Both the position numbers and the translations under genes were made by a program. The notes under the pieces were generated by a model. The model searched no databases and was not told the origin of the DNA. It saw nothing but the letters and a program-made list of their open reading frames with translations. From positions 1 through 64,000 of the forward strand of contig KN805435.1 of assembly GCA_000818945.1 (NCBI GenBank): a stretch of 64,000 bases of DNA. Reading direction: 5' to 3'. Below are positions 1 through 10,000 of this stretch, in pieces (position 1 is the stretch's first letter; each line of letters begins with the position of its first letter). Origin of the DNA: Schizochytrium sp. CCTCC M209059 (Eukaryota; Sar; Bigyra; Thraustochytrida; Thraustochytriidae).

Positions 1-375
1 GCCGCGCGGCGTGCGGCACGGCATGGCATGGCTGCGAAGAGCCTCAGGCGCAGAACCGCGCTGCGCCTCGGCGACGCTCTGGCGGAGGCTCTGCGCCTGC
101 GAGAACAAGGCCGCCGGCTACGACGCGACGTACCCCGGCCGCAGCCCCGCGACGGAGGAAGGGGGGGAGGAAGGAGGGCGCCGGTGTGCGCGGCGCTCAG
201 GCTCACCGGGCTTCGCGCCCGCCCGCCCGAGATTGCCCTCGGCAGCGGCGGCGGCCAGGGCGAGCAGACCCGAAACTGGCGAGGATAAAGACGCAGAACC
301 AGAAGCAGAACCAGGAGCAGCAGCAGCAGCAGCAGGAGCAGCAGCAGCAGAAGGAGCGAGCCGAAGGAGACGAGG
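1..375. other. Upstream region of the first gene
   Basis: GC-rich sequence with no convincing gene of its own. An interrupted CAG run lies at about 318-350, just before the ATG at 376, and probably falls in the 5' leader of the first gene. Open frames here in several phases reflect base composition only. Confidence 0.5.
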
Positions 376-1545
376 ATGGTGACCACGAGGCAGCAGGCCG
401 CGGCGCCCGCCGAGAGCGAGCGCAAGCGCCAGACGGGCGTCATGCACCCCCGCGTGTGGAGCGTGGCGGTCGTCCTCTTCGCGGCGCTCGTCTTTAGCGT
501 GCTCAGCGTCGGCGAGAGCGAGACCAGCAACAAGGTCGCAGCCGATGTCGAGGCCAAATCGCAGGAGTTCGCCAACGCCGCCGCCGACACCAAGGACGCC
601 ACCATGGACAAGATCACCCAGGCCTACCAGGACGCCCTCGCCAGCGTCGACAGCGGCAGCGAGTCCTGGCGCGCAAAGTACGACCGCGCCTACGATGCCA
701 CCCGCGAGCAGCTCGAAAACGCGAACCTCGTCAAGCGCCGCGAGGAGACCGTCACCGACAAGCTCCGCAATGCCTACAACGACATGCAGTCCCGCGTTGA
801 GCAGGCCCGCAAGAAGTACCTCGACTCGTACGACAACAGCGTCTCTTCTTCGGTCAAGGAGCTCCGCGCCCAGATGAAATCCACCGCCGAGGACATCCGT
901 AAGCAGTACAACGATGGCAAGATCTCCCTTGCCGAGGCCGAGAAGCAGATGCAGGCCAAGGCCAAGGAGGCCCATGCCAGCATGTCCAAGTCCCTTGACA
1001 GCCCCGACGCCAAGTCCAACCTCGACAAGGCCTACCGCGAGATGCACAAGGAGCTCCGCAGCGCCCACTCCGACTACGTCAGTGTCTACGACACGGTTTA
1101 CGAGTCCGCTGCCAACGCCGGAAACACTGTCTGGGACACCGCCGCCGGCGCCGCTGATGCCACCAAGCGCGCCGCTGAGGGAGCAGCCGACACCATCCGC
1201 GACATCCCCAACACCGCTTCCACTGTTGGTGACAAGGTCTACCACAAGGCCCAGGAAGCCCGCTACGCTACCACTGGTGACTCCGCTTCGGACGAGGCCA
1301 AGCGCATGTACCACAAGGCCAAGGCTGCCTCCGATGATGCCATCCTCGAGGGCCACAAGACCAAGCGTGACGCCAAGGACCAGGGCCGTGGCATCATGAA
1401 CTCCGCCGCTGATGCCGTCCGTGGCGTCGGTTCTACCTGCAGCAACGCTGCTAACGGCGTCCGCACCCAGTTTGACGTTGCCTACCACACGGCCACGGAC
1501 TACCTGTCCAACGTCTACGACTCTGCGGTGCAGTCGACCAAGTAA
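376..1545 (+). CDS. Membrane-anchored Ala/Lys/Asp-rich helical (LEA-like) protein
   Basis: 389 residues, not assigned to a named family. Residues about 24-44 form one hydrophobic segment after a basic start, so it should be a signal peptide or, more likely, a signal anchor. The rest is almost wholly charged helix: residues about 60-230 are coiled-coil-like with evenly spaced Lys, Glu and Tyr, and the second half has LEA-like Ala/Lys/Asp stretches such as AAGAADATKRAAEGAAD. There are no Cys-rich or catalytic motifs. Third codon positions are overwhelmingly C or G, much as in the CPSase gene at 47.3 kb, which suggests high expression. A stress-protective or membrane/lipid-surface coating role is possible, but that is a guess. 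The ATG at 376 is the first in frame. Confidence 0.8.
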   Translation: MVTTRQQAAAPAESERKRQTGVMHPRVWSVAVVLFAALVFSVLSVGESETSNKVAADVEAKSQEFANAAADTKDATMDKITQAYQDALASVDSGSESWRAKYDRAYDATREQLENANLVKRREETVTDKLRNAYNDMQSRVEQARKKYLDSYDNSVSSSVKELRAQMKSTAEDIRKQYNDGKISLAEAEKQMQAKAKEAHASMSKSLDSPDAKSNLDKAYREMHKELRSAHSDYVSVYDTVYESAANAGNTVWDTAAGAADATKRAAEGAADTIRDIPNTASTVGDKVYHKAQEARYATTGDSASDEAKRMYHKAKAASDDAILEGHKTKRDAKDQGRGIMNSAADAVRGVGSTCSNAANGVRTQFDVAYHTATDYLSNVYDSAVQSTK

Positions 1546-2291
1546 TTCCTGTAATTTTTGATTGATTCTTTTTTTTGGCTGGTAAAATCTTCTTCATTTG
1601 TTTGCTCATACCTTCGCCTCTACTGTACCTCTCGCATCAGGCATCAATCAGCCAAGCGCAAGAAAAGAAAACCTTCACAACCATTGCTGCCTTTCCTTTT
1701 TTTCCGCTAGTGGTTATACAAACCTCTGTGAATCTCTGCTGCAACCAACGTTCAAGTTGATGTTTCTCGAGTAGGCCTAAATTGTAAAAAGCACTCGCTT
1801 CACTCCCCCGGTAAACTGCGCGAAATGCTGCAATAGCCCTCAGGCATCTTCCTCTTCTCAGTGCTTGGCAGCAACACTGATGATGCCATTTTCGCGAATG
1901 AGCAGCGTGTCTTCGATAGCCTCGCGTCGTCGGCTTCCTGCTCCAACACAGCTATCACGAGGCAGCATATAATCTGCAGCTGCTCGTCGTTCATGCGTAA
2001 GAAGAGCATCCTCGCGACAGCATCATGTGCTCGGCATTCGTGCGCAAAAAGTATAGCTCGCTTTTTTGCGGCAGCACGGCGGAATGATCGTAAGTGGTCG
2101 CACCCTTCCCTCACAGTCAGGGCCATCGAAGATTGAGGTGAGCACCTTGGCCTCCTCACTGTCGTCAGTCACTGACAAGGTGTTCCTATCCTAGGCCTAC
2201 AAAACGTGAATCATCGACAACCAACTGCCTGGGACAACGTGCGAGCGGGCACGGCGTGGCGCTGCGTGGCGCGGCGGCGTGGCGCGGCGCG
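1546..2291. other. Intergenic region with a possible gene remnant
   Basis: AT-richer 3' flank of the first gene followed by the AP-3 beta promoter. On the minus strand at 1858-2022, one frame without an ATG near its start ends with IEDTLLIRENGIISVAAKH and a stop; it resembles the C-terminal strand of some hydrolases such as M24 peptidases. A second minus frame (1800-2159) and a plus frame (1861-2136) overlap it. None can be assigned safely. Confidence 0.3.
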
Positions 2292-5200
2292 ATGGTGCTG
2301 AGCACGGGAGACAGCAGGTTCTTCGAAGAGTCGGTGAACGCGGGCCGGCTGCGCGGGCTGCTGGCCGGAAGGTCGCACAATGCGGCGAGCGGCGTCCAGG
2401 AGCGCACGCAAGCCATGAAGTGGCTGCTGGCCATGGTCAGCAAGGGCCGCGACGTGAGCCAGTTCTTCCCGGACGTCGTCAAGAACGTTGTCGTCCGCTC
2501 CGTGGAACTGAAGAAGCTCGTTTACGTGTACCTCATGCACTACGCGGATCACGACGCCACCTGCCGCGACCTGGCTCTGCTCAGCATCAACTCCTTTCAA
2601 AAGGACCTTGCCGACGGCAACCCCCTCATACGTGGCCTCGCCTTGCGGACGATGACCTCTATCCGCGTGCGCGACATCGTCCAACTGCAAATAATGGCCG
2701 TGCAAAAGTGCGCTGGCGACTCGGCAATCCACGTCCGCAAAACGGCCGCGCATGCCCTCCCGAAAATTTTTAGTCTTGATCCGGGCACCTCCGAGGAGCT
2801 CATCGCTCTCTTAGTCAAACTCCTCGCGGACCACTCAAACATTGTCGTCGGGAGCGCGGTCGCTGCCTTTCAGGAAATTTGCCCGGGCCGCTTCGACATC
2901 ATTCACCCCATCTTTCGAACTCTTTGCAGCATGCTGCCCGACATGGAGGAATGGGGCCAAATCGTCCTTATTGCAGTGCTGACACGATATGCGCGCGAGT
3001 TCTTCATGCGACCAACTCTTTTGCTCGTCGAGCCTGTTCGAACCGGGCCGACTGGCGCAGGTGCAATGACCGCTGCGCAAGCGAGCAAAACTGCCCTTCA
3101 GCAGACCGCGACCCCTGCGCGCAAATTGCCAACGGCGCGGGACTTGCAGTCCTTTTACGCATCCGACGAGGAAGAAGACGAAAACGAAATTGATGCAGGC
3201 GAAGTCAATGGCCAAGGAGGAGGACGCTCGAGGAAGAGCGACGAAAAGAAAGCCAACATGGACACCGGAGACTTCTCGAAGGAACCAAGCCTGTCACCAG
3301 CAGTAGTAAAAGCCGGCAAAGAGGCGCCGCAAAACAGCGGCGACGACAATGACGACGCGCAGCATACACCCGTGGACCGTCCTCTCGAGGCGGACCACAG
3401 GCACATGCTTAAAACATGCATGCCGCTGCTCTTGAGCCGCAACAGCGCCGTAGTCATGAGCGCGGTGTCCATGTTGTGGTACTGCGGCAAGCGCTCCGAG
3501 TCCGCCATGGCCAAAATCGCCGCCGCACTCGTGCGCCTGCTCCGCGGGCCACGCGAAATTAAGTACATGGCGCTCCAAGCCATTGTTCCCATCGCAAGCG
3601 AGGCACCGCAGTTTTTCCACCAACATCTCGATGCCTTTTTCGTTCGCACTGCCTCGGACCCTTCCTTTGTGCGTGTCGCCAAAGTTGATGTTCTCACAAT
3701 CTTAGCCTACGAGGCCAACGTTGACGCCGTACTCAACGAGTTCGAGGTTTACCTCTCGCACCCCGACAAACCCTTTGTGTGCAGCGTTGTACACGCGGTG
3801 GGCCGACTCGTCAACGCCATGCCGCACCTGGCCGATCGCTGCTTGCGCGGTCTCGCGTCGCTCATGACCTGCCCCGATGAATCGGTCGTTGGTGAGGCGG
3901 TTGTGGTCACTCGCACGGTACTACAACAGCATCCGGATCACGCAAATATGGTGCGCCATCTTGTCCGCATGCTCGACCAAACGAGCATTCCGTCTGCCCG
4001 GGCCTCGGTCGTTTGGATCGCTGCCGAATTTGTGCACTTTGTTCCTGACATTGCGCCCGAGGCCTTGCGTAAGCTCGCGCTCTCCTTTGGGGAGGAGGCG
4101 CCCATGGTCAAGATGCAAGTCGTTAACCTTGCGGTCCGTTTGCACATGGCCTTTGCACAGCCCGAACGGTTTGGTATTCAAAAGCATCTCGACGAGACTA
4201 CAATGAAGGAAATTGGTGGCGTCGTCACGGGCCTCCTCGACTACATTCTCGAGCTCGCGCGCTTCGATGCGAGTTACGATCTGCGGGACCGCGTGCGTCT
4301 TTTGCGAGCTGTGCTCGAACAGGAAGATTTCGAGGATATTCGGGCCGACGTGCTCTTGGCTTCCAAGCCTCCTCCCAATTTGCAAATGATCGAATCCACC
4401 ATTGTTGTCGACCCTCAAGCACGCTTTGTCCTCGATTCTCTGTCCCACTGCGCCGGTCACGGCGCACCTGGGTACCGCCCTCTTACCGACTGGCCTGCAA
4501 CAAAACCGAACTCTGCGCTGCGGGAACCAGCGGCATCATCGTCTGGATACTATGCGGCATCGAACGCGGCCAACTCATCCTCCGAGCCTCGAGCCGCCTT
4601 TTATGGCGACAGCAGCAGCGGCAGCAGTAGCAGTGGAAGCGATGACGAAAGTGCTGCATCGCGGTCCACCGGATCACGACGGCTTCGAAACCGGTCGTCC
4701 TCGATGGCTTCATCAGCGTCATCATCGTCCTCGGGATCCTCAGGCTCGTCTTCATCTTCAGGGTCGAGCGGTTCGTCCTCATCTCCGAGCGGCTCAAGAT
4801 CACGCTCCAGCAGCGAATCCTCGAATGATACCGAGGGCGGTGCGAAGGCAAATACTGGCAATGGAGAAAGCGACGACGTTCTCGCAATGTTTGACTCGTA
4901 CGCCCCTGGGCGATCCGGCGGTGCCGATCCCATCAAGGCTGAACCGAGCGCACTTACTGGTGGCGGCACCAGCAGCGCCTTGGAACATCACCTTGGACGC
5001 CAGCGAGGCGACTCTGCGGGGCAAAAGCTATTAGAGCCGTCTGCGCTCGAATTGGATACGCGACCTCGCTACACGATTCTCGGCGCAGTTCACGGCGATG
5101 GGCTTCGCGCAGAGGCCGTCTTTACGCGCAGACCATCATCCTACAAGAAGAGCATGAACGAGGTCTTGGTGTACGTAACGAATGGTCGAGGCCAGGCCAT

Positions 5201-5756
5201 GACTGGCGTTCGGGTCACCCACATGCGACTCAAGGATGACCAGGCGCTCATCCCCTTTCCCGAAATTGCCACACTTCCACCCGGTGCAACGGAGCAAGTC
5301 ACCGTGCATGTGGACTTTGGGGGTAAGGCCAAGACGCCAATCAAGTTTTGTCTTTCCAACGAACGCGGGGCGTTTTCTGCGAGCCTTAGCGCGCCTTGCG
5401 GCGAGCTTCTCACACCAGCGCCTGCTCTCCTTTCTAATCCTGCTGCTTTTGCGAAGAAACAGGCTGAGCTTTCGGGTATGCATGAAGCTAAGCGTGAACA
5501 TGGGCACGGCGAGGTTGTTGCCTCTTTAACCTACGAGGAGCTCGCTGAGCGCCTCTTTCGCGCGGCGAATGTGGCTACCTCCGCCTTTCCCGACGGAGTT
5601 GTGGCCGCTGCCGGCCGTAAACTTGGAAGCGATGGATCCGATGTCACTGTCGTCATTTCTTTGGATTCCACGCACTTGCGTGTGGGGTCAGACGACTTTC
5701 TTCTCGCTGCCACGCTCTGCGATGACCTGGTCAGCGGCATCTTCAGTCAGACTTGA
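2292..5756 (+). CDS. AP3B: AP-3 adaptor complex, large beta subunit
   Basis: 1154 residues. AP-3 beta is a large subunit of the coat that sorts cargo from Golgi/endosomes to lysosomes and related organelles. Residues 1 to about 640 are the adaptin trunk of HEAT-like helices, with typical N-terminal segments (ERTQAMKWLLAMVSKGRDVS, SVELKKLVYVYLMHYA, NPLIRGLALRTMTSIRV). An acidic insert near 285-300 and a long Ser/Asp/Glu hinge at about 770-850 are characteristic of AP-3 beta rather than AP-1/2 beta. The last 250 or so residues fit the beta-3 C-terminal/appendage region. The open frame extends to 2256, but that codon is GTG; the first ATG, 2292, gives the expected start MVLSTGDSRFFEES. Family assignment is secure; AP-3 over AP-1/2/4 rests on the trunk sequence plus the hinge. 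Confidence 0.93.
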   Translation: MVLSTGDSRFFEESVNAGRLRGLLAGRSHNAASGVQERTQAMKWLLAMVSKGRDVSQFFPDVVKNVVVRSVELKKLVYVYLMHYADHDATCRDLALLSINSFQKDLADGNPLIRGLALRTMTSIRVRDIVQLQIMAVQKCAGDSAIHVRKTAAHALPKIFSLDPGTSEELIALLVKLLADHSNIVVGSAVAAFQEICPGRFDIIHPIFRTLCSMLPDMEEWGQIVLIAVLTRYAREFFMRPTLLLVEPVRTGPTGAGAMTAAQASKTALQQTATPARKLPTARDLQSFYASDEEEDENEIDAGEVNGQGGGRSRKSDEKKANMDTGDFSKEPSLSPAVVKAGKEAPQNSGDDNDDAQHTPVDRPLEADHRHMLKTCMPLLLSRNSAVVMSAVSMLWYCGKRSESAMAKIAAALVRLLRGPREIKYMALQAIVPIASEAPQFFHQHLDAFFVRTASDPSFVRVAKVDVLTILAYEANVDAVLNEFEVYLSHPDKPFVCSVVHAVGRLVNAMPHLADRCLRGLASLMTCPDESVVGEAVVVTRTVLQQHPDHANMVRHLVRMLDQTSIPSARASVVWIAAEFVHFVPDIAPEALRKLALSFGEEAPMVKMQVVNLAVRLHMAFAQPERFGIQKHLDETTMKEIGGVVTGLLDYILELARFDASYDLRDRVRLLRAVLEQEDFEDIRADVLLASKPPPNLQMIESTIVVDPQARFVLDSLSHCAGHGAPGYRPLTDWPATKPNSALREPAASSSGYYAASNAANSSSEPRAAFYGDSSSGSSSSGSDDESAASRSTGSRRLRNRSSSMASSASSSSSGSSGSSSSSGSSGSSSSPSGSRSRSSSESSNDTEGGAKANTGNGESDDVLAMFDSYAPGRSGGADPIKAEPSALTGGGTSSALEHHLGRQRGDSAGQKLLEPSALELDTRPRYTILGAVHGDGLRAEAVFTRRPSSYKKSMNEVLVYVTNGRGQAMTGVRVTHMRLKDDQALIPFPEIATLPPGATEQVTVHVDFGGKAKTPIKFCLSNERGAFSASLSAPCGELLTPAPALLSNPAAFAKKQAELSGMHEAKREHGHGEVVASLTYEELAERLFRAANVATSAFPDGVVAAAGRKLGSDGSDVTVVISLDSTHLRVGSDDFLLAATLCDDLVSGIFSQT

Positions 5757-6266
5757 CCACGGACTTGCATGTTGGTCTGCCTGACCTGTTTGTTTGCCAT
5801 ACGAAGTAATCATTAGAAATCATATTTGACGGCTCCCCGCCTCGAATTATTATCATCTGCGCCTACCCCAAGTTGTCTGTCGACTTGAATGAAATGAATA
5901 AACACCGAAGCTGCTACAAGTCGGGCGAGTGATGACTCAATAGTAGCACGTCGGCATGGAGTGGCGAACACCGCGGGCCTCGGCTCCTTGACAGCCACAC
6001 CAACCAGCCCTGAGATCCGCTCGACTCGGCGTTCTTCCTCATCAACTCCAAGGCATGTTTCTCTATAGTACAAGTAATTCTAGTTTACCAGGCCACGTAG
6101 CCTCCTGCATTCACCCGTCAAACCTCGATCGCTAGACCGCGCGCGGGCGCCTGTAGCTCGCGCGGGAAGAGCGGAGAAGGCGCGGCGGCCGGGACGAGCC
6201 CCGCCCAACGCCGACCGGAGCGAGGAGCCCGCTGTCTATTTCGCGGCGCGTGCGACGAGACTCGAG
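5757..6266. other. Intergenic region between AP-3 beta and the acidic protein
   Basis: About 510 bp between two plus-strand genes: an AT-richer 3' flank, then a GC-rich stretch from about 6130 up to the ATG at 6267. I see no gene. Confidence 0.5.
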
Positions 6267-7409
6267 ATGGCGGCGTACTTGAGCCTGTGCTGCTCGTGCC
6301 TGGAAAGCCTCTGGCAGGGCGACGAGAAGCGAAACAGCGCCGCGCCGCGCAGCGCCGTGGTCGAGGACGATGATGAGGAGGTCAGAGTCGGGCTCAAGAG
6401 CGCGCATGCGCAGCAAGAAGTGCAGCGCTTTGAGCTCAAAACTCAGCACGAACACAAGGATGACAAGGCCGATGGCATTGACGATGACCATTATTACACC
6501 AACAACGATGATGACGAGATTGGCAATGGAAAGAGCCGCCATCGACGCCGCAGTAGCAGTAAGAGCAGTCGCAGTGACGACAGTGACGACAGCGACGGCG
6601 TCAGCAGCGAAGACGATGGTGACGACGATGAAAACGGTGACAACGAATATTACAAGAATGAGAACAACAAGGTTAAGCTGCTCGAGCATGAAGTTGCCAA
6701 CAAGCGCGAGGACAACGAAGCAAGAATCGAACAACAGCACGGAATTCACGGGGGAACCCAATTCACCGCCTCGGCTACGCCTCACGTCACCGTCGATGAG
6801 GAAAACGACGATGATGACGAAGCGTGGAGCGACGACGATGGCGACGACTGGGACGATGAACCTGAGAACCCGCCCGCTCAGCCTGTGCAGATGGAGCTTG
6901 TGAATTTGGCCCCGGAACTGCAGCAATTGCAGGAAAAGATGAAGGCCCAGCGCGCGCCCCCGAAGCAACATAAGCAAGAATCGCAGGATGATGGATTTGG
7001 TAATTTCGGCGAAGAGGATATTGAAAAGGAAGTCGTGCAGGACGACAAGGAAGAACGTGATGCTGCGCTTGCAATGTTCGAGGAACTTGGGATGGGCTCC
7101 CAGCCGCCTCCACGTAGTACCAGTAGTGTCGCATCGCAAAATAGTAATGGCCGATTCTCATTTTCGGCCAACGTCGCGGCCCCGCAACCAACGTCAGGTC
7201 TCGTTTCAGGTGCATTTGACATGGGTGAGGCTGGACCTGGGTGGGGCGAGGATGATGACGACGATGATGATCTGAACATGGAAGACGACATGGACCTGCA
7301 GGGCGCCGACCTCTTGGGCAAGACTGACCTGGACCAGTTACTTGTCGATGATGACAAGCTCGAGCAATTTCTCGACGATGTCGATGATAGCGATGTAGAC
7401 GCTGCCTGA
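6267..7409 (+). CDS. Highly acidic, low-complexity protein of unknown function
   Basis: 380 residues and no recognised domain. The N-terminus MAAYLSLCCSCLESLW is hydrophobic with three Cys close together and could be palmitoylated (inference). Most of the chain is disordered and acidic: Asp/Ser-rich at about 105-130, an EAWSDDDGDDWDDE stretch near 190, and a tail made almost entirely of Asp, Glu and Leu. A central part (ELVNLAPELQQLQEKMKAQR) is predicted helical, and FGNFGEEDIEKEVVQD follows. Acidic tails like this occur in histone-binding and trafficking-adaptor proteins, but nothing specific supports either. The uninterrupted frame and coding-like composition make it a likely gene. Confidence 0.7.
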   Translation: MAAYLSLCCSCLESLWQGDEKRNSAAPRSAVVEDDDEEVRVGLKSAHAQQEVQRFELKTQHEHKDDKADGIDDDHYYTNNDDDEIGNGKSRHRRRSSSKSSRSDDSDDSDGVSSEDDGDDDENGDNEYYKNENNKVKLLEHEVANKREDNEARIEQQHGIHGGTQFTASATPHVTVDEENDDDDEAWSDDDGDDWDDEPENPPAQPVQMELVNLAPELQQLQEKMKAQRAPPKQHKQESQDDGFGNFGEEDIEKEVVQDDKEERDAALAMFEELGMGSQPPPRSTSSVASQNSNGRFSFSANVAAPQPTSGLVSGAFDMGEAGPGWGEDDDDDDDLNMEDDMDLQGADLLGKTDLDQLLVDDDKLEQFLDDVDDSDVDAA

Positions 7410-7659
7410 GGGCTGCTTGAGGAAACGAAAGCGTTTTTTTCTCTGACACTGCGCAAAAATTTGAAGTTTTGTTTTGACTGAATTGACTGAATGTCTATGT
7501 GTATATAGTTTTGGGTTGATCAAACCGTCGGGGAAGAGTTAAAGCAAAGCAGTACTAAGCCAATGCTGATCTGGTCCACTGCGTCTACTCTGTCTTTTAA
7601 AGATTCAATGTTCCAGTTCAGCGCGATTCCCTTTTTTGCGGATGCTGGAACAGATTGAC

Positions 7660-7697
<38 letters not shown>

Positions 7698-7704
7698 AAA
7701 TTTG
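7410..7704. other. Convergent 3' region between acidic-protein and HDAC genes
   Basis: About 295 bp separating convergent stop codons. AT-rich with short T runs, and includes the (GA)16 microsatellite next to the HDAC stop. It should contain both polyadenylation sites; no gene seen. Confidence 0.45.
7662..7693. repeat. (GA)16 dinucleotide microsatellite
   Basis: A pure 32-bp GA/CT run about 10 bp beyond the HDAC stop codon, inside the probable HDAC 3' UTR. Confidence 0.95.
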
Positions 7705-9006
7705 CTATTTCAGGATACTTGCGTCGATCGCGGGCTTGGGGGGATCGAAGAACTCGGCCTCGTGCACCCTCTGCTCAAAAGCAGCGCGGGCTTCGGTGTT
7801 CTTGTCTGCGTCTTGCATGTCCTCGTCCTCCTCGGGCTCGGCATGGTCGGGCGCTTGGGCGGATTGCAGACTAGTCGCCTGCACGCCAGGGACGTGCTCG
7901 AGATTGTCGAGCACGTTGCAAACAGACTCGAGGATGCGCTTGAGATTTTCAGGCTTGTTTCGGTTTTCCATGTTACTCGGCGTGATATGCAGATTGTAGT
8001 CCGGGGCAAAGTACTCGTAGTACACATTCTTGGGTAGCGGGTTTTCCACTTCTTTGTCCAGGATCACACTCGTCTCATAGGTCCAGCAGCGCGCGACGTT
8101 GCGCATCGTGTAGCCGCCGCCGCCAAGCACGAGCACAGGGACATTGAAGCTCTTGACGTATTCAACACAGTCGCCGTGGCCGCGCAGCGAAAGGTTAAAG
8201 CAGCCAAGACGATCGCCGGAGAGCGAATCGGAGCCGCACTGCAAAAGAACGGCCTCGGGCTGAAAGCGCTCAAAGATCTTGGCGATAACGGGCCGGAAAA
8301 TGCTCACAAAGTTGATATCGTCCATTCCCTCGTCCAGCGGCACGTTGACAGAGTATCCCTTGCCCTTGCCCGCGCCGGTGTCGTCGAGGGCGCCAGTGTG
8401 CGGGAAAAAGTTTCCGAACTTGTGAAAAGAGCACGTCATGACACGATCGGTCGTATAGAATGCCTCCTCGACACCGTCGCCGTGGTGCACGTCAATATCG
8501 ATATACAGCACGCGTTGGTGGTATTTGAGGAGCTCGAGAATGCCCAAGACGCAGTCGTTGACGTAGCAAAAGCCAGAGGCCTCGGACTTTTTCGCGTGAT
8601 GCAGACCGCCAGACCAGTTGATGACAATGTCTGACGCCTTGGCATTGAGCCGCTTGGCGCCACCCACGGTTCCACTCGAGTAAATTTGCACAAAGTCGAA
8701 CATGCCATCAAAGACGGGGCAGTCATCACCCACATTGAACCGCTGCAGTTGTCGCACATACTGGTCCATGTTGTCGGGCGTCACCGTGCGGAGAAAATTG
8801 ATGTAGTCGTCCGTGTGAAATTTCGTCATGTCTGCCGCGCTGATCAGCGGCGGTCGGAACGAGTCCATGTACTTGTACAAGCCGTAGCCAACGATCAGGT
8901 GGTGCGTCAGCGTGATACGCTTACTACGCATCGGGTGGCCTTCGCTGAGCTGCGTAATGCCCACCTCCGAGTCGTAAAAGTACGACACCCTCCGTTTACC
9001 GCTCAT
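7705..9006 (-). CDS. Class I (RPD3-type) histone deacetylase
   Basis: 433 residues, close to the length of yeast Rpd3. A zinc hydrolase that removes acetyl groups from histone lysines in the nucleus. Landmarks in order: [16 protein letters not shown] start, the double His in [17 protein letters not shown], the zinc site [15 protein letters not shown], the conserved [17 protein letters not shown], a second zinc Asp in [14 protein letters not shown], and the glycine loop [16 protein letters not shown] with its catalytic-type Tyr. All key residues appear intact. The C-terminal 60 residues are acidic and variable. The open frame extends to 9438, but those extra 144 residues are Ala/Arg-rich with no homology; the ATG at 9006 gives the universal HDAC start. 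The next gene is divergent. Confidence 0.97.
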   Translation of the reverse strand: MSGKRRVSYFYDSEVGITQLSEGHPMRSKRITLTHHLIVGYGLYKYMDSFRPPLISAADMTKFHTDDYINFLRTVTPDNMDQYVRQLQRFNVGDDCPVFDGMFDFVQIYSSGTVGGAKRLNAKASDIVINWSGGLHHAKKSEASGFCYVNDCVLGILELLKYHQRVLYIDIDVHHGDGVEEAFYTTDRVMTCSFHKFGNFFPHTGALDDTGAGKGKGYSVNVPLDEGMDDINFVSIFRPVIAKIFERFQPEAVLLQCGSDSLSGDRLGCFNLSLRGHGDCVEYVKSFNVPVLVLGGGGYTMRNVARCWTYETSVILDKEVENPLPKNVYYEYFAPDYNLHITPSNMENRNKPENLKRILESVCNVLDNLEHVPGVQATSLQSAQAPDHAEPEEDEDMQDADKNTEARAAFEQRVHEAEFFDPPKPAIDASILK

Positions 9007-10000
9007 CGTGCCCTTGATCCGCGCGCTCGCTACACCTCTTGCCTCCCCTCCCCCGTGATCCTCTCTGCTATCGAGGTCGTTGTCGTCCCTCGCGGTCGCC
9101 GTCGTTGGGTCAGCTGGCGCTGATGCCGCGTGCGCCCTACTCGCTCGAACCTCGCAGTGAGCCGCGGGGCCGGCCGCCAGCGCACAAGCGGTAGCAGCAG
9201 CAGCGGCGGCGGCGGCGGTAGTGGAGTCCAGCACGCAGCCCTCTCCGGCCGCGGTGGGATCCTCGTGGCGCAGCTCGCTCGCTGGCGACGGGTGTCGGTC
9301 GGGCGCGGCCTCGCACGTGTTGGATTGAAGTTTGCCGGCCGGCGCTTTTTGCCTTGTATTTCGCCCCTTTAGGCCGCTTCTCCTGTGGACGCAGGTAGGT
9401 AAAGGATTGCGGGTGAGTCGCGGCGAAAGCAATGACAACGAAGGGTGGATGGCTTCAAAGGAGAATGACGACGGCGAAACGTGGGGTCAGGGACAACAGA
9501 ACTCAGCTTCAGTATCCCATTTTGGTAAGAAAGAAAGGAGGGGGAAGGACTCACCTTGTGAATGCTCATGGGCCCGTCCCACTTTTTGCCTCGTGAACTT
9601 GTTTGGTTCATCCATCATGGTAAAGAATATTTTTTGGCAGATAAACTTCATGATAACGGCGGATCTCGCATCTCATGCTTTAGTAAAGGCGTGGCCTGGC
9701 AGCACGGGACTTTCCTACCTTGCCCTTTGCAATTTTTGTTCTCTTTCGCAGGCATATCAACAAGCGGTGTTTCACATTCTTCTTCACCACTAATTGACAC
9801 GAGCGACCTCGATTCTTCCCGGTCTGATCATGATTTTGAGTTAACAAAAATCTCGAAGGTTCCACCTCGTCTCGAAGAGGATATGAGCGACCTTATCTTG
9901 CTCAATACATGACAATGAGCGATGACTCTGACGCTAATGATTATTGCAAACAAACGTTGAACCGCCTTCGCCAACCCCGCGATCGAGGCAGGAGCAAAGG
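9007..10000. other. Divergent promoter region (HDAC / glucosidase II beta-like)
   Basis: About 1 kb between opposite start codons. The HDAC side (to about 9400) is GC-rich; the rest is more AT-rich, with no conserved protein in any frame. Open frames at 9332-9793 and 9562-9912 lack recognisable content. Confidence 0.5.

Noticed and set aside
118..1488. 456-codon open frame on the minus strand
   Set aside because: Antisense shadow of the 376-1545 gene, caused by C/G-ending codons; Val/Gly/Leu-rich with no domain.
6132..7139. 335-codon minus-strand frame rich in Ile/Val/Leu, resembling a membrane protein
   Set aside because: Antisense of the Asp/Glu-rich acidic protein; GAC/GAT codons read backwards give Val/Ile, so the apparent membrane character is an artefact.
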